Assembly: GCA_022925895.1 (NCBI GenBank) | Contig: JAKSYS010000693.1 | Location: 1 to 32,681 of the forward strand | Direction: 5' to 3' | Origin: Fragilaria crotonensis | Lineage: Eukaryota; Bacillariophyta; Fragilariophyceae; Fragilariales; Fragilariaceae | DNA: 32,681 nucleotides | Shown here: piece after piece, positions 10,601 to 20,747 of the stretch | How the letters are laid out: every line of letters begins with the position of its first letter | Position numbering within the stretch: the first letter of the stretch is position 1 | Position numbers and translations under genes: made by a program | Notes under the pieces: model-generated | Told to the model about the DNA's origin: nothing | The model's input: the letters and a program-made list of their open reading frames with translations, nothing else | Database searches by the model: none

Positions 10601-11021
10601 GAAGAGGAACATGTTGGGAGGCGAGAAACGCCGCAAGGTCGAAGCAGCCGCCGAGAAGATGCGAGACGTTGCTCCGCAGACTCTGGAGGACGACGTGGCC
10701 GAAGCTGCGACCGCTGCCATGACGACGCTCACGTCTGCCACCCGGGAACAACAACAGCAATTGCCGCGCCGGCTTGCCAATGACGACGATGTGATGCAGT
10801 ACGCAATCAAGGGCAGCGAACAGGAGTGGTCCGATGCACTTCGAGATCGAGTGGTGTTGGAAAGCGAGGGCGGGGCAGTCGTGTCCATCAAAAGCGTGCG
10901 GGCGACAAAACGAAAGTTAGAAGAGAAGGACATCGAGCAAGAAGGGCAAGCGAACCCAAATAAGATTAAAGGCGCAGACAAGCACAACAAGAAGGACAAG
11001 AAGAAACGTGGCAGGAAGTAG
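7605..11021 (+). CDS. NAT10: RNA cytidine acetyltransferase (NAT10/Kre33)
   Basis: This is the nucleolar enzyme that makes N4-acetylcytidine in 18S rRNA and, with THUMPD1/Tan1-type adaptors, in tRNA, using ATP and acetyl-CoA. Exons are 7605-9169 and 9237-11021; the 67-bp intron has a GTACGT donor and TATAG acceptor. The start MVRKRLDERV fits the family. Order: N-terminal TmcA domain with RPSVLWCYKKELGFS, RecA-like helicase with Walker A GRGKSA (near residue 296) and Walker B IDEAA (near 399), GNAT domain with HPSLQGMGYGS (near 667), then the tRNA-binding region and a Lys-rich tail. An acidic Asp run (about 9764-9835) is an insertion. The frame shifts once at 9478-9480 (CC where CCC would keep frame). 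Expected length is about 1,116 residues, close to human and yeast proteins. Confidence 0.95.
9170..9236 (+). other. Intron of NAT10
   Basis: GTACGT at 9170 and TATAG ending at 9236 bound a 67-bp intron. Splicing joins LCLD-C to GNNVSLKL in frame, matching the family, whereas reading through meets a TAG at the acceptor. Confidence 0.9.
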
Positions 11022-11069
11022 CTTTAATTTGTATGTAATTCGGGTGCTTCTTGGAGTTCTACTGACTTC

Positions 11070-13492
11070 TCATCTCCTTGCGGATACTCGATCTTCCGTC
11101 ACAGTCGACTCGCCTCGTCCCGCAAACGAAGGTGGCGGCAATCCGAAAGCCGCTCGCAACCCACGGCTCAGTAATCGTTCACCCAATTGGGCTAGTATTT
11201 CATTGGCAGTCCTTTGGACGCGAGGTTCTTGTGACAATTTGCGCACAATTGGAATAAGCTTGGCAGGGTCCGCTTGACCACTGCCCAATAGTGACAAGAT
11301 TCGGCCGAAGCGTCTCATGGAAGGAGTTGGCTCGGGCAGCACTTCTTGGAACACTTTGGATGCACTCTGTTGGGCGCCGTCGACACCCTGGTCTTGGGTC
11401 CGAGAGAAGATTGCCTCAAGGGATCGGAAGGCCTTGACCGCAGCCACTTCGTCGTTGATCGCAAGGGCCCTAGACGCTTGAAGGACGTATCCATAGCTTT
11501 CAGTACCTAAACTATCGGCTGCATCCACTATTTGGACAGCAAGCTGCCGCAGAAGTTTGTCGCCATCGTCGGTCACCAAATAATTGGTCAAGAGATCAAG
11601 CGCGGCCGTTACATCATACCCGCTGGATCCTTTAGCTTTGTCGAGAAGGCCCTCAAGGCAGGCCCATCGGATAGAACCGTTGGAATCCAGCGCGAGTCGT
11701 CGAAGTGCTTCTTGCAAGTCATCCTGTGAATCTGTGAGGACGCGACTGGCCACATAGGGATAGGCTTCCGAAATGATTTGTGCTTGAGGATCGACTTGAA
11801 TCGCGAGACCTTCAAGACACCAAGACAACGGATAATGGAAATGTAAAAGGGCGGCAACGAAAACGGAAACGTGTACATGATATCACCTTCCCACCACATT
11901 CTTGAAGTTGAGTTCTCCAACTTGCGAATTCAATACATCTGGGAGGGCAGCCTCCAACGCATCTTCGATTGGCTTCAAGTCCGTCCTTTCGGGAATGAAG
12001 CCAAGTTTCACGTATAGTTGGGCAAGTTGCCCCAGTCGCGATTAACGATATGCACCACGGCCAAAAGGAATCCATTACGCTGCGAACGATCTGCGTACGA
12101 CATCATTCCAAAATCGAGGTAACATAGACGACCGTCAGGGCACGCCAAGAGATTGCCAGCATGCGGGTCTGATGCAGACACAAACGTGTGTGAGAACGAG
12201 TCTCAAAAGACCGGAAACATAGTACAATGAATCTTGGCAAGAATGTAAAATACGCACCAGCATGAAAGAAACCATTTTCGAGAATCTGCCGTGAACATTG
12301 GACCAGTGCATTCACGAGCTTCTTTCTGTTCAAGCCATAAGCAGCGAGACTAGCATTATCCGTGAGTCGAAAGCCATCCACCCATTCCATCGTCAATACC
12401 TTGGACGTCGTGAGCTCGGAGTATACCTTCGGAACAAAGACATCGGTAACACCAGCATATAGCTCGTTGAAACGCTGGGCGTTCGCTGCTTCCGCCACAT
12501 AATCAATTTCACGGTAAATTAACTCTCCAAAATCGTCAATAATACTCTGCACATCAATATCTCTCTTCAACAATTTGAAGATCTGGTTGTAAATACCACT
12601 CCACCATCTCAATACATACAAATCCAACGCGATAATTTCTTCGCATCCGGGCCTCATAATCTTTAGGGCAACGACATCGCCGTTCGACAGCAATCGCGCC
12701 TTGTACACTTGTCCAATACTTGCCGCCGCAATCGGTTCCTGCTCAATCAATTCGAAAACTTGATTGAACGGCATGCTAACTCTTTCTCTACAGTCGCGAG
12801 CGCCAAGGTAGTGCTAAATCGAGGAACATCATCCTGTAATTTTGCATCTCCTCGAGATATTCGGACGGTAATAAATCCGATCGACTCGCCAGGGCTTGCC
12901 CTCCCTTGATAATGGCGGGTCCCAATCCCGAAATGGCTTGATTCAATTGTTGTGCCCGTTGTCTCCGACGGTTCTGCCCCGACAAATAGTCAGTAACGAC
13001 TCCGGCTGCCCACCATCAATCGGAAGGCAATTTGAACGTTCCGGACGAGCCATTTGGCAGGTTGTCGGAAGAGCAGCTTTTCCGCGGCAACGGGATCGTA
13101 ACGAACCAGGGTTCAGCGACCTTGACGCCACCGGCCCATCGAGTGACGTAATTGTTGTTCATGCCACCTGCACCTGGTTGGAGATGGCCGTTCGACCAGT
13201 ACGTTTCCGGAACGACCGATGTCGAGTTGTTGGGAATTATGGATATCATGGATGATGTGGCGTCGGCGTTTTCAATCATGAGGTCTTGAAGCAATCGTTT
13301 CGCTTTGGAGAGGCGCTTCGAGTCAGTCTTGGTGTCAGGATCATCGACTGTGGTGATCGCTTGGAGTGCAGTTGCAGTGCCTGCATGTGTGATGGATGAC
13401 CTCCGTCCATGATCAAACGGAACTACGAAGGACGATGATGGAGTTGCAGCAATAAGCGAACAGCACCATACTAGAACTGTCGAGGTCTTCAT
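11070..13492 (-). CDS. Plastid ABC1/UbiB-family atypical kinase (ABC1K)
   Basis: The start MKTSTVLVWCC opens a signal peptide ending SSSFVVP, so plastid import is likely. Exons are 13492-12258 and 12168-11070. The ABC1 marks are all present: KGGQ in the KxGQ helix, the Ala-rich loop AAASIGQV, the lysine in ALKI, the catalytic HADPHAGN (split by the intron) and DFG in YLDFGMM. In plants, plastid ABC1 kinases sit on plastoglobules and govern prenylquinone metabolism. A helical C-terminal extension of about 250 residues follows, as in plant ABC1K1/K3. Seven one-base frame breaks, each in or beside a homopolymer (13109-13111, 13009-13011, 12840-12843, 12776, 12030-12033, 11890-11892, 11813), interrupt the frame. 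If all are corrected the length is an exact multiple of three (about 778 residues) and no stop remains. Confidence 0.9.
12169..12257 (-). other. Intron of the ABC1 kinase
   Basis: On the minus strand the donor is GTGCGT at 12257 and the acceptor is CATCAG ending at 12169. Splicing this 89-bp intron creates the catalytic HADPHAGN motif, with the Asp codon split. Confidence 0.92.
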
Positions 13493-14049
13493 GACGGGAG
13501 ATCGAGTTTGTGTTACGAGGTTAGATCGAAGGGCGGCGACTGAAGGCGAAGAACATGTGAAAATGTGAATAGCTGAGATGACTGACAGAGCTGCCGCCGT
13601 CAAAGAATGTGTCAGATCGAGCCGTGTCGAGTGTCGAGTGTTCAAAAAAAAGAAAGGGTGCAGGATGTGGGATTACCAAGAGCTTTCCGGGTGCGAGGAA
13701 AAAATATCCATATACTTATCGAAGAAGACATTGGAGATTTTGTAGGGCTAGCAAATTTAATGAACATCCTACATCCTTGAGGAAATTTAATGATCGCATT
13801 GGGCGAAATCGATGAAAATAACCGTCCTGGCGATTGGCGTAGCCAGCGACCACTTTTCAAGCACCGTTAGCGGTCGAAATCAAGTGGACGTACGCTCTCA
13901 AGTTAAACAGCAGTATATTGAATGCTGATCAGGGTACAGAATTGACGAAGTGTCCTTGCTCTGCTAGACCAAAGCGATTTAGACTTTAGACACGCCTCCT
14001 TCTCTGGCTGATACTCTCAATTGACTCCTACAGTTGACGAATTGTGATC
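13493..14049. other. Divergent intergenic region
   Basis: This 557-bp gap separates the divergently transcribed ABC1 kinase and V-ATPase c-like genes and must hold both promoters. I see no RNA gene or repeat. Short ORFs here have no family features. Confidence 0.5.
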
Positions 14050-14923
14050 ATGACTTACTACAATGAAGGAAACGTATCAGTGGCTTGCGCATCGTGGGCA
14101 CCAGTGGTCGGATTCTTGGGTTGCGCCATGGCGGTTGTCTTTGCCAGTGAGTGAATAGTGACTTAGTGATTGAGGTGAACTTGGAACAGTGAACTGTGAT
14201 TGTTGATGCGTTATTCGTTCTGGAGTAGTGTTCCCCGTCCGTACTAGTCATTGCTTTTGTTAGATTGATACTTGAAGGACGGTGTCGATTCGCTATGGTG
14301 ATTGAAACAGTCTATGTTATGGAATGGTGTTCCATCGTCGCGATGCTTATTCGTCGATCACCTTGATAGTTATCTAATACTGCATTGGCGACTCTTGGTC
14401 CAATTAACTCTCCCCTGCAGATCTTGGTGGTGCTTATGGAACCGCCAAAGCTGGCCAAGGAATGATGGCGATGGGAGTTCGTTCTCCTGATTTGCTGATG
14501 AAGAATATCATTCCTGTCGTCATGGCGGGAGTTCTCGGTATTTACGGTCTGATTGTGTCCGTCATTCTCAATGGAAAGTTCACTCGCCCCAACTCGGATG
14601 GTTTCGCCACCTACTCCCAATATTCTGCCTTTGCACACCTTGCCGCAGGTCTGTGCTGCGGTCTCTGTTCCTTGGCATCTGGACTTGCCATTGGAATCGC
14701 AGCCGATGCCGGAACCCGAGCTGTCGGAGCTCAATCGGCCATGGCTGCGTCGTGGAAGAAAATGGGATTCACCGGTGATGCCGGCGGAAAGGAAACTTCA
14801 AACGGAGATGCTCTGTTTGTCGGCACTGTCCTGATTCAGGTCTTCGCCGGGAACTTGGGCCTTTACGGACTCATTGCGGCTCTTATTTTGAGTCAGATGG
14901 ATTATTCTTGTGAACAGAACTAA
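14050..14923 (+). CDS. V-type ATPase proteolipid subunit c-like protein
   Basis: Subunit c forms the proton-carrying ring of the V-ATPase in vacuolar and endosomal membranes. Exons are 14050-14146 and 14421-14923; the 274-bp intron has GTGAGT and CTGCAG. The spliced protein has 199 residues and four hydrophobic helices. Family marks are NLGGAYGTAKAG after helix 1, GIYGLIVSV in helix 2 and GLAIGIAADAG in helix 3. Helix 4 reads VFAGNLGLYGLI. In the family a Glu stands where residue 176 is Gly here (codon GGG, 14849-14851); that Glu binds the transported proton. The loop between helices 3 and 4 is also about 20 residues longer than usual. So this may be a divergent paralogue or a sequence error. 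Family assignment is firm; activity is not. Confidence 0.88.
14147..14420 (+). other. Intron of the V-ATPase c-like gene
   Basis: Donor GTGAGT at 14147 and acceptor CCCCTGCAG ending at 14420. Splicing gives the Asn codon of ANLGGAYG, matching the family. At 274 bp it is the longest intron in the window. Confidence 0.88.
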
Positions 14924-15081
14924 ATTACTTCGGACTACTACTATATCGATTACCTCGATCTTCACCATGATTTTGGAAAGAACTTTCAACATGTTCGGGA
15001 GTACTTGTTGCCAAAACCGTACCGTACATGTGAATTTGGCGAGCCCCTCTACAGGGATGCTCCGATTTCATGTCAAACAAC

Positions 15082-16479
15082 TTAAATATCCTCCCCATCT
15101 GTAGTGATGAAATGATTCTTCAAGTTACTCCGCGCCCTCCTTTTCTTCGTCATGTCCACATGCGCCAATTTTGCAGCTTCACTTGTTTTAGACATATATA
15201 GTCGCTTTTCAAGTTGAGACATGTTCCCACTTCCATTCAATATCGATCCATCGGCACCAAAAATTGTTTGCAGCGTAGGATTCGTCAAAAGCTGAATCTG
15301 AAAGCCACCTTGGAGGCAGTGTCGGACGAACTGAAGCTGGATGATGCCTTTCCAAGACGTTAATTCTAGCGAACCACCTCGAAACGCAATGCTTTCCTCC
15401 GGGCTCTCATTGTCAGAAATTGTACTCGAGAATTCTCGAAACGCGGAACGCAATTCCTTCTTGGCCTTCTTCGATATGCTGTGCCCCGATTGATTCGACA
15501 ATTCCGCGATGCGTTGTTGAATTTCAAACACGACATCCTCATACGGCGATCCCGCCCACCCACCCTGACAATACTTCCGTTCGGTCGTGTTGGCCGCCTC
15601 ACCGTCCAAGACCCCCATCCCGAGTCGAGCTTCGTGGATCAGCGCCATGCACTGTCCTGCCGCCGCACGCAATTCCAGACACGGGTCGTCCAAACACTTG
15701 GGAATCAAATTCAAGAGCGATACTCCCCGTCCAGTCTCATCCCCACTGACGTCAACATCAAACAAGGTGGTTGCCAGCAAGGACCAGCATTCGAGTGCCG
15801 TCGCGCGGAGTGTCGCGGGGACAGGATGATTGCGATACTCGGGTCCAGCGACGGCTTCTGTAAGATCCAAGAGCGTCGAGTCGTCGTCGTTGTCGTTATT
15901 GTCGGTGGCACACACAAAGTTGGAGACACAGAGGGCGCGGAGAGCCGCTCCGCGGACCATGGGCGCGCGGGAGGTGAGGAGCACAACGCGTTTTAAATTC
16001 GGTTCCACAGATTCATAATACTCATCTTGGTCGGCTCCCAAGACGACGGCAAAGGCCTCGAGACAACGACAGGCGGCATATTGTTCGGCGGGAGTACCGC
16101 CACGAAGACTAGACATGGCGAGCTGAAGCAAGTCCTGTTGGAATGGAATCAGGGTCTCCGAGTCGCTGTACTGAGTAATGGCTCTAAAGATGCGACGCAA
16201 GCCCGATTCTCGTTTGGCGGATCGCTTTTCGGTGAGCAAGTCTTGCACTTCTGCCAATGCTTCCACGGCTTTGGCATTACGGGCTTGAGCGTTGTCCATG
16301 AAGCTTTCGCAATGGGATCCACCACCTGCGGATATGAGATCATCGACGCTTACATCGTCTTCAAAATCTACCGAAGTGGCGACAGAATCGGCAACAGTGT
16401 GATCGTCTGGAAGGTGATCGATGTCATCCGTGGCGTCGTCGTTATTTCCGCCCTTTTTGCGGCGGAGCTTTTTTGTCAT
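15082..16479 (-). CDS. IFRD-family protein (interferon-related developmental regulator)
   Basis: A single exon of 465 residues starts MTKKLRRKKGG. The N-terminus is basic then acidic. A helical-repeat IFRD domain follows (from about residue 65; LTEKRSAKRESGLRRIF opens it), and the C-terminus carries the conserved block SWKGIIQLQFVRHCLQGGF and the motif KKRRARSNLKNHF. In animals and yeast, IFRD proteins act in transcription control and as ribosome-binding factors on inactive ribosomes; the role in algae is unknown to me. The frame is unbroken. It converges with the V-ATPase c-like gene, whose stop is about 160 bp away. Confidence 0.9.
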   Translation of the reverse strand: MTKKLRRKKGGNNDDATDDIDHLPDDHTVADSVATSVDFEDDVSVDDLISAGGGSHCESFMDNAQARNAKAVEALAEVQDLLTEKRSAKRESGLRRIFRAITQYSDSETLIPFQQDLLQLAMSSLRGGTPAEQYAACRCLEAFAVVLGADQDEYYESVEPNLKRVVLLTSRAPMVRGAALRALCVSNFVCATDNNDNDDDSTLLDLTEAVAGPEYRNHPVPATLRATALECWSLLATTLFDVDVSGDETGRGVSLLNLIPKCLDDPCLELRAAAGQCMALIHEARLGMGVLDGEAANTTERKYCQGGWAGSPYEDVVFEIQQRIAELSNQSGHSISKKAKKELRSAFREFSSTISDNESPEESIAFRGGSLELTSWKGIIQLQFVRHCLQGGFQIQLLTNPTLQTIFGADGSILNGSGNMSQLEKRLYMSKTSEAAKLAHVDMTKKRRARSNLKNHFITTDGEDI

Positions 16480-17476
16480 GACCGTTGACTCGTTGAAGTA
16501 AGTAGCACGAGGTTATTGGCTCTGGGACACGATGAATGACAAAGGCGACTGCAATCACAGATCGGAGGTATCACTGACTGAATAGAGTGAAAGCACGGGC
16601 GACTACTGTAGTCGAAACTTGATACAGTTGGAGCGAGGGTTGATGCTACGGTTGTGTTCTTGTTTGCTTGAAGGTATAGGCATTCAACAATGATGCTGAA
16701 CAAGCTGCGGATGCGTCGAAGTTGAAACCGGACTGACGATGGATCAGATTTGCGGAGTACTAGTGATCAGGAAATCAGTGATCTATCAGAAGATTCCGGA
16801 TAGCTACCAGCGGCTTACTTGTAGAGGAGTAAATGTTCTCGTTACTCTTGACGCCGAACGCTGAACTGTATCCACATCAACTGATGTTCGGTTTCCTCCC
16901 ATCACAAATCAAAATCTGAAATCCACTTGATCGAAAACCCTGATGACACCATGACTCTTGAATCAAACCCAGCTACTTGTACTTTCACCGACAGTGCTGA
17001 AACACGAACTTCGTAACAGTGACGTAGATGTATTACTACTCATTCCACTCTACAGCCTATTGTTTCACGCACTGCGCACACACTGCAAACTCTCCTTATA
17101 CGGTAGTACTGGCATCCTCTGTACCGATGACACGGATACTGTCACCTTGTACGCATGTACTGAGTGTACATGAATATTGACGTACCTCTACGATCTGATT
17201 TCAACCGAAGTGCAAGATGCAACGGGTTGGGTGTCCGGCTCCTTATTAACCTCGTGCTCGGAGTACAAGTACGACTCTAAAAGCTATGCGCTTTTACTTT
17301 TAACTCTCAGACCATGTCTTCAGGAAAACCTTTTCTTCACGTCAGTTGCGTGTCGATGCATTGTCGTTTCGGTTCGTAACAAAAAAAAAACTAAAGTGTT
17401 CGATGAGTTCAACAGCTGCAGGCTATATGTAATTTGATTGCTTGTACGAAACCTAGCGTCAGTTGTGCTCATCCTC
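16480..17476. other. Intergenic region of about 1 kb
   Basis: I see no supported gene. It begins with the promoter side of the IFRD gene and ends at the first tRNA. Small ORFs at 16958-17437 have no family features. A run of ten A lies near 17381, and GTAC-rich words (GTGTACATG near 17164) recur as in other intergenic parts. Confidence 0.5.
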
Positions 17477-17549
17477 GCTCCTTTAGCTCAGTTGGCAGAG
17501 CGTCGGTCTCATAATCCGGAGGTCGTGAGTTCGATCCTCACAGGGAGCA
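17477..17549 (+). tRNA. trnM-CAU: tRNA-Met (CAU), elongator type
   Basis: The 73 bases fold as a cloverleaf: acceptor GCTCCTT pairs with AGGGAGC, D stem GCTC/GAGC, anticodon loop CTCATAA, T stem GTGAG/CTCAC, discriminator A. T54 in TTCGATC and the acceptor start G fit elongator rather than initiator Met. Internal A box (TAGCTCAGTTGG) and B box (GTTCGATCC) are present, and TTTT at 17558-17561 would stop Pol III. No intron. Confidence 0.95.
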
Positions 17550-17766
17550 CAACTTCCTTTTGCCGCGCTCGACAACGATTGCTCGACGTTAAAAATCGAC
17601 CAGGTGGAAGCAATTCTCCCAAATCTTGAAAAAATCCAACAGTTTTCGTTCACACACCCTTCTACTGACTGATACAGGGCAGTTGTCTGCATCGTCAATA
17701 TCAGCGAACACTGATATCTCCGGACAACTGCTTCTCAGCTACACCATTTTAACAACAGTTGTAAAG

Positions 17767-19033
17767 ATGATGACGACCACGATGTTAGAATCATTGATTC
17801 TCTTGTGGATGTTACACTCCTCCTTTGGTTTTGCTCCATCTGCTATCCTACAATCGTCAACCACATCAACAACAAGGTCGACGAAAGGGACTAGACTTTT
17901 TTCGTCGCCGGGTCTCATCAAGACAATTTCCAAAGAGGGCACGGGCGCCCCCCTGAAACGAGGAGATGTGGCTACAGTCAAATACAGCGTATATTTGCCG
18001 GATTCAAGCCCCTTTGCTCGATCGGAACGTCAGCGTGTGGTATGTAGTACATCGTAAACCCTTGTGTTGTCAACAGCGCGGAGGCATGATTTTGTTTTGT
18101 TCTCATTGACTCTATGCACACGATAACACACACTCTTGAGACCGACATTTATAACTGCATCCCTTGACTCACTTCACTAACGTCATCTTGTTCCTCACCT
18201 TACAAACTGCATCCCCTTACCAACATTCCCTCGATTCCCATGATAGACTGTCGGAGGTGGTGACATGATTGATGGGTGGGAGGAGGCCATCAAGACCATG
18301 AGAGTGGGTGAACGTGCCATTGTTCGCATTACCGATCCCAATTTGGGATATGGGGCTGCCGGATTTGCACCAGTGGTTCCTCCCAACGCGGTGATTGAAT
18401 TGGATTTGGAAGTTTTGGATGCCAAGGCTCGCAGTGCCATTGATTTTGACACACTGGCCATTGGTGATCCCGATACTCCGGTATGTTGTTTTCTATCTTT
18501 GTTTTATTTTTCTTGCCGATTATATCGTTGTGTCTCGTTGTTTCTTGTGTTTGTTTTAAATCCATCTTGCGTATGGGGTTCTTGGTGTTGTGCTCAACTA
18601 CCGTCCATGGACCAATCCACACCCTAATCGTTTTGATCGTCTTCCACAAATTCAGCGTACAGCAGAATCGATTGCTGCCGCATACGATTCCTTGATGGAA
18701 AAGAAAGCTCTGACTCCGAAGAAGGAAGGCCTTGAGGGGTGGATAGAAACTGTCAAGGGATGGTATTTCTTTGGTTTCTTTGAGGGAGAAACGGGAGAAG
18801 AAGCGCCCTGGATTTTGAAACCATCCATCACGTTCCCTATTGCCTTTGCCATTGTTGGGGCCGCATTTTTAGTCAGCTACAAATTTGGTGCCATTACGGA
18901 ACGTGGATCGCAAAGTACCGACGAGTTGGATGACATTATTCTTTCCATGATTCAATCCGACCCAGCATCAGCCGCTGTCCTAGCGACAGCTTTCGCAGGA
19001 TTTGTGACGGCTTCCAACCTTGCTGCCATGTAG
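17767..19033 (+). CDS. Plastid FKBP-type peptidyl-prolyl isomerase with membrane anchor
   Basis: Three exons (17767-18039, 18247-18480, 18656-19033) give 294 residues, joined in phase 0. The N-terminus has a hydrophobic signal and the motif FGFAPS, typical of diatom plastid import. The FKBP domain shows GDVATVKYSVYL, then GGDMIDGWEEAIKTM, GERAIVRI, LGYGAAG and PPNAVIELDLEV, which are the usual strand and helix marks. Some aromatic pocket residues differ, so isomerase activity is not certain. A C-terminal part with one predicted membrane helix (TFPIAFAIVGAAFLVSY) and a weaker one near the end suggests a thylakoid or envelope anchor. Start choice among ATGs at 17767, 17770 and 17782 is open. 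Confidence 0.87.
18040..18246 (+). other. Intron 1 of the FKBP gene
   Basis: Donor GTATGT at 18040, acceptor GATAG ending at 18246, 207 bp. It joins SERQRV to TVGGGDMIDGW in frame, restoring the FKBP core. Confidence 0.82.
18481..18655 (+). other. Intron 2 of the FKBP gene
   Basis: Donor GTATGT at 18481 and acceptor ATTCAG ending at 18655, 175 bp. The intron contains essentially no AG before its end, and its first half is T-rich, as expected. A short frame inside it (from 18590) is continuous with exon 3 but is rejected as coding. Confidence 0.8.
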
Positions 19034-19134
19034 TAGGCACGTCAATACACTAGTGCGCACGCGCAACTCAGGAATAATGTAGGAATTGCATCCTTTTAAA
19101 GAGAAAATCGCCTCCTAAATTATTTCTTACATGC

Positions 19135-20747
19135 TTAGTAACGAAGCCAGTACGAGTGGCGACGGATCCAGTTGTAGTCCGGAAGCTCGTGGATACCACC
19201 CACAGCTGACAGAGCGTGATCCTCATCATTGATAAACTTGGCGGCTGTCGCCTTGATGTCAGAAGTAGTAACAGCGTCGATTCTGGAGAAAATCTCCGCC
19301 GGCGTCATGCGACGTCCATAGGTCAACATTTGTCTTCCAATATCTTCCGCCACGTTGGAGTTTCCATCCAAAGCCATCAACAACGTGGCCTTCAGGTTAA
19401 CCTTGGCGCGTTCGACTTCTTCGTCCGAAGGAACATGCACCAATCGCACAAGGTGATTCATGATATGCCACATCATATCGTCAAGCTTATTGTCAGGAGC
19501 AACAGCGTACACACCAAAGAGACCAGTGTCTTTGTAGCACGTGTTGAAGGTGGAGAGAGAATGAGCGGTCTCGCTCATAGCGATCTCTTGGCACAATTTG
19601 GACGCGGAATTCTTGCCGATTCCAGAAGCACGATCGTAGGATCCCAACATCGTCTGCATCAGCATGAGAGGGAAAGCGTACTCCGACGTCCAAGAGGCAC
19701 CCTGGAACGCGACAGCCACGTGTGCCATGTCCATAGAGTCAAAACGAACTCTTCTCGATGCGTTAGAACTTTAAACATGACGAACAAAATTGTGGGAAAG
19801 CAGAAACTCACCTGATATCGCTTCCAGTAAACACTGCAGGATCCATGGCGACCTCAACTGCACCCTTAGGAGCAGTTGGCAAGCTTCCAAACGCAGTTGC
19901 AGCCAAAGCACAGAGCTCTTCGTGGTTAATGGCACCGGCGCCAGCAATGACCATGCGAGGCGCAGTGTAGTGAGTGTTGATGTAGTCAGTGAGATCATTT
20001 CGGGTGAGAGATCGAATGTTCTCTTCAGATCCCAGAATCGTGCGTCCCAAACCAGTTCCCTGGAAAGCGGTCGCATGCAAGTTGTCCAAAACAAGTTCCT
20101 CTTGTTTCTTGTTGACTTCCGACATTTCTCTCAAGATAACGTCACGTTCTCGTTCGATGGCAGATTCTTCAAGCTTGGAGTTCAGCAGAATGTCTGACAG
20201 AATCTCGAGAGCCCATCCAACGTCTTTCTTGAAAACCTTGGCGAAATAGACAGTCTGTTCACGAGAAGTATATGCGTTCCTAACGTTAAGTGGGAGCGAG
20301 GATACAGAACGCAAAGGTGAGAGATGTGTGGAGTGAAAAGAGCAAGTTTCAAAACATGATGGCATAAACTCACAAATGACCACCCATGTTTTCAATTTCC
20401 ATCTCCAACTGTTGTTGAGTTCTCTTGGTCGTTCCCTTGAAAGCCATGTGTTCCAAAAAGTGAGCAGCACCGTTGTTTCTAGCCGTTTCGTACCGAGATC
20501 CAGCATCGATCCAGACACCAACAGTGGCAGTTTCCGATCCAATGACAGTTTCGGAAGCTACTCGCAAGCCCGAATCCAAAGTGGTGACATCCGTTGTGGG
20601 TGCTCGGAGTACATAATCTGGAAAGCTCGCTAAAGGAGCAGCTGCAGCAGCCTGCGCTGCAAAACCACGCTGCTGAAGGCGAAGGAGCGCCTTGCGAGTG
20701 CTCTGGAGAGGACGAGATGCGGTAGCGTTAGTTAACCTGTTTAACAT
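19135..20747 (-). CDS. Mitochondrial processing peptidase beta / bc1 core-1 (M16)
   Basis: Exons 20747-20374, 20279-19812 and 19750-19135 give 485 residues. The start [13 protein letters not shown] and Arg/Ala-rich first 35 residues look like a mitochondrial presequence; an ATG nine codons upstream (20774) is possible. The zinc site of inverzincins is intact: HFLEH near residue 96 with the distal Glu in [11 protein letters not shown] about 76 residues later. [15 protein letters not shown] and TGSDIR are beta-MPP marks, and the alpha-subunit Gly-rich loop is absent. It would remove presequences from imported proteins, or serve as core 1 of complex III, which is the same protein in many protists. 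It converges with the FKBP gene, stops about 100 bp apart. Confidence 0.93.
19751..19811 (-). other. Intron 2 of the M16 gene
   Basis: On the minus strand GTGAGT starts at 19811 and GAGAAG ends at 19751 (61 bp). It joins TGSDIR to [13 protein letters not shown] as in the family. Confidence 0.85.
20280..20373 (-). other. Intron 1 of the M16 gene
   Basis: On the minus strand GTGAGT starts at 20373 and GTTAG ends at 20280 (94 bp). It joins GGHL to NAYTSREQ, matching the family. Confidence 0.9.

Noticed and set aside
15420-16018. Plus-strand ORFs inside the IFRD gene
   Set aside because: They are antisense shadows of a strongly conserved minus-strand protein.
16958-17437. Two short plus-strand ORFs before the first tRNA
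   Set aside because: No domain, no conserved motif, low-complexity ends; likely chance.
18590-18655. Coding extension upstream of FKBP exon 3
   Set aside because: It reads openly, but no acceptor AG lies before it, and the first AG after the donor is at 18655.
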